Shown here piece by piece: positions 33,294-34,604 of a stretch of DNA of 34,604 nt. The translations under genes and the position numbers were made by a program. The DNA comes from Candidatus Andersenbacteria bacterium RIFCSPHIGHO2_12_FULL_45_11b (GTDB lineage: Bacteria; Patescibacteriota; Andersenbacteria; UBA10190): positions 1-34,604 of the forward strand of contig MHHS01000006.1 of NCBI GenBank assembly GCA_001817115.1, written 5' to 3'. Positions within the stretch are counted from its first letter, which is position 1; each line of letters begins with the position of its first letter. A model generated the notes under the pieces. That model did no database searches. It was not told the origin of the DNA and worked only from the letters and a program-made list of their open reading frames with translations.

Positions 33294-33914
33294 CTAAGAA
33301 ACCTTGCGGGTAGAGGGGAAACGACAATACCCAGACCAAACACCGTCACGGCAACCCAGATACAGCCCCCGCTCGCCATCGTACTCGAGCGCAAACAGAA
33401 CACGAACCTCACCGTGCCGGTCAACGCAGATTTTCTGGGTACAGATGATGGGGTCTTCCCGCTGAAGGTTCGGATACGTTTCGCACAAGCTGAGAAAACG
33501 CGCGGGTGAAATCATATTTTTGCCGTTCTTGGCTTGAAAAGATTCCGCTCCGGAGCTGCTCATGCTCTTTCCGAAACGATCCAGCTCGATATGGATTGGA
33601 GAGGCATGCTCCTCTTCGGCCTCCACAAACGAATCGATGTACTGCCAGATCTCCGGATCGACGTAGTCGAACCTGCACCGCTCAATCCGATCTTTCCAAG
33701 TAAGTCCTGGAACGAATGGGGTCGGGTACGTTTTGGTCGGAGATGCAGAAGCAATCGGTGAAGATGCTTGCAGGGCGTGTTCCCACGGATTTTCTTTCCG
33801 TAGAAACTTCTTGAGTCCGACAAGCCATGCTTCGGACTCTTCACCGCAAAGTTTCTCGGTCAGGTCGTTGAGCGGTCCACGAACATCGCAGAGCGCAAGC
33901 CGAGTGTCAGTCAT
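33294..33914 (-). CDS. DGR2 variable (target) protein
   Basis: MTDTRLALCDVRGPLNDL...; C-terminus GEVRVLFALEYDGERGLYLGCRDGVWSGYCRFPSTRKVS encoded by VR2; SD AAAGGA before ATG at 33914. Confidence 0.88.
   Translation of the reverse strand: MTDTRLALCDVRGPLNDLTEKLCGEESEAWLVGLKKFLRKENPWEHALQASSPIASASPTKTYPTPFVPGLTWKDRIERCRFDYVDPEIWQYIDSFVEAEEEHASPIHIELDRFGKSMSSSGAESFQAKNGKNMISPARFLSLCETYPNLQREDPIICTQKICVDRHGEVRVLFALEYDGERGLYLGCRDGVWSGYCRFPSTRKVS
33304..33425 (-). repeat. DGR2 variable repeat (VR2)
   Basis: See TR2; offset 509 bp, no indels. Confidence 0.95.
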
Positions 33915-34000
33915 GACAGTCAGTCCTTTCAAAAAACTCTCGAAAACGCTGAATTCTGCCACAATGGCATCTATATGCAGGTTTTCAAAGAACTGCAATA

Positions 34001-34029
34001 ATTATACTCCTATTCATTTAAAATGTCAA
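34001..34029 (-). promoter_or_regulatory. Consensus promoter for VP2
   Basis: Minus: TTGACA-17 bp-TATAAT. Confidence 0.8.
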
Positions 34030-34067
34030 TGGAGAGATTTATGGGTATATGTAGTACAAATAGAGCT

Positions 34068-34604
34068 ATGAACGAACCAGAACAACAAATTCCTGATCAT
34101 AGAAAAATCGGGCAGGAAATGGATTTATTTACATTTTCCGAGCACGTGGGCCCGGGGCTACCGCTTTTTACGCCAAAAGGAACTGTTATCCGGAAGCAAT
34201 TAGAAAACTTTCTGTGGTCTATTTTGACTCCTCTTGGTTACGAACAAGTTTGGATTCCGCATATTACGAAACCGGAATTATATAAAACATCGGGGCACTG
34301 GGATAAATTCAAAGACGACCTATTCCACGTAAAAGGGCATAAAAATGACGACTTTGTGATCAAGCCGATGAACTGTCCGCACCATACGCAAATTTATGCA
34401 AGCAGACCAAGAAGTTATCGCGACTTGCCAATGCGCTATGCGGAAATGACAACGGTGTATCGAGACGAACAGGCTGGCGAACTATTGGGCTTGGCTCGCG
34501 TGCGCTCTATTACGCAAGACGATGCGCATATTTTCTGCAGACCAGACCAAATTCAAGAAGAAATTTCCCGCGTACTTAAAAGTATTTCGCAGTTCTATGC
34601 AGCG
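34068..34604 (+). CDS. thrS: Threonine--tRNA ligase, N-terminally short (starts at catalytic domain; 3' end cut by window)
   Basis: MNEPEQQIPDHRKIGQEMDLFTFSEHVGPGLPLFTPKGTVIRKQLE..IKPMNCPHHTQIYASRPRSYRDLPMRYAEMTTVYRDEQAGEL. Confidence 0.9.
   Translation, partial: MNEPEQQIPDHRKIGQEMDLFTFSEHVGPGLPLFTPKGTVIRKQLENFLWSILTPLGYEQVWIPHITKPELYKTSGHWDKFKDDLFHVKGHKNDDFVIKPMNCPHHTQIYASRPRSYRDLPMRYAEMTTVYRDEQAGELLGLARVRSITQDDAHIFCRPDQIQEEISRVLKSISQFYAA

Noticed and set aside
1-34604. CRISPR array
   Set aside because: No regularly spaced direct repeats; repeated sequences are isolated palindromes or TR/VR pairs

Overview
The window looks like a low-complexity-metabolism bacterial chromosome of CPR/Patescibacteria (Parcubacteria-like) type; the lineage is inferred from gene content and repeat style, not proven. 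The backbone is housekeeping: rplL, rplJ, mltG, a manC-like gene, sortase, rpmG, an archaeal-type tyrS, tsf, rpsB, rpmE, prfA, prmC, rplY, rodA/ftsW, dnaE, the start of thrS, and four tRNAs (Trp, Thr-GGT, Thr-TGT, Tyr). Two complete, related diversity-generating retroelements (DGRs) about 13.5 kb apart are set into it. DGR1 is at ~17.76-20.25 kb and DGR2 at ~31.35-33.91 kb. Each has an RT, an Avd-like four-helix protein, a template repeat (TR) and a variable protein with a C-terminal variable repeat (VR). I aligned both TR/VR pairs by hand. TR1/VR1 has 16 mismatches in 95 bp and TR2/VR2 has 19 in 122 bp, and every mismatch falls at a template adenine. Both DGRs share an unusual layout: avd is on the strand opposite to VP/TR/RT. 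They also share a motif in front of the RT (minus strand CTGTGGAYAACT-N7-G9/10-N19-ATG) and a hairpin between the TR and the avd stop codon. Other notable items are a 58-aa histone-fold ORF missing from the ORF track, an archaeal-type TyrRS close to a tRNA-Tyr with C1:G72 and a short variable loop, a decayed MNT/HEPN module bracketed by an exact 72-bp duplication, a ThrRS lacking TGS/editing domains, and several families of palindromic elements inserted in frame into essential genes.
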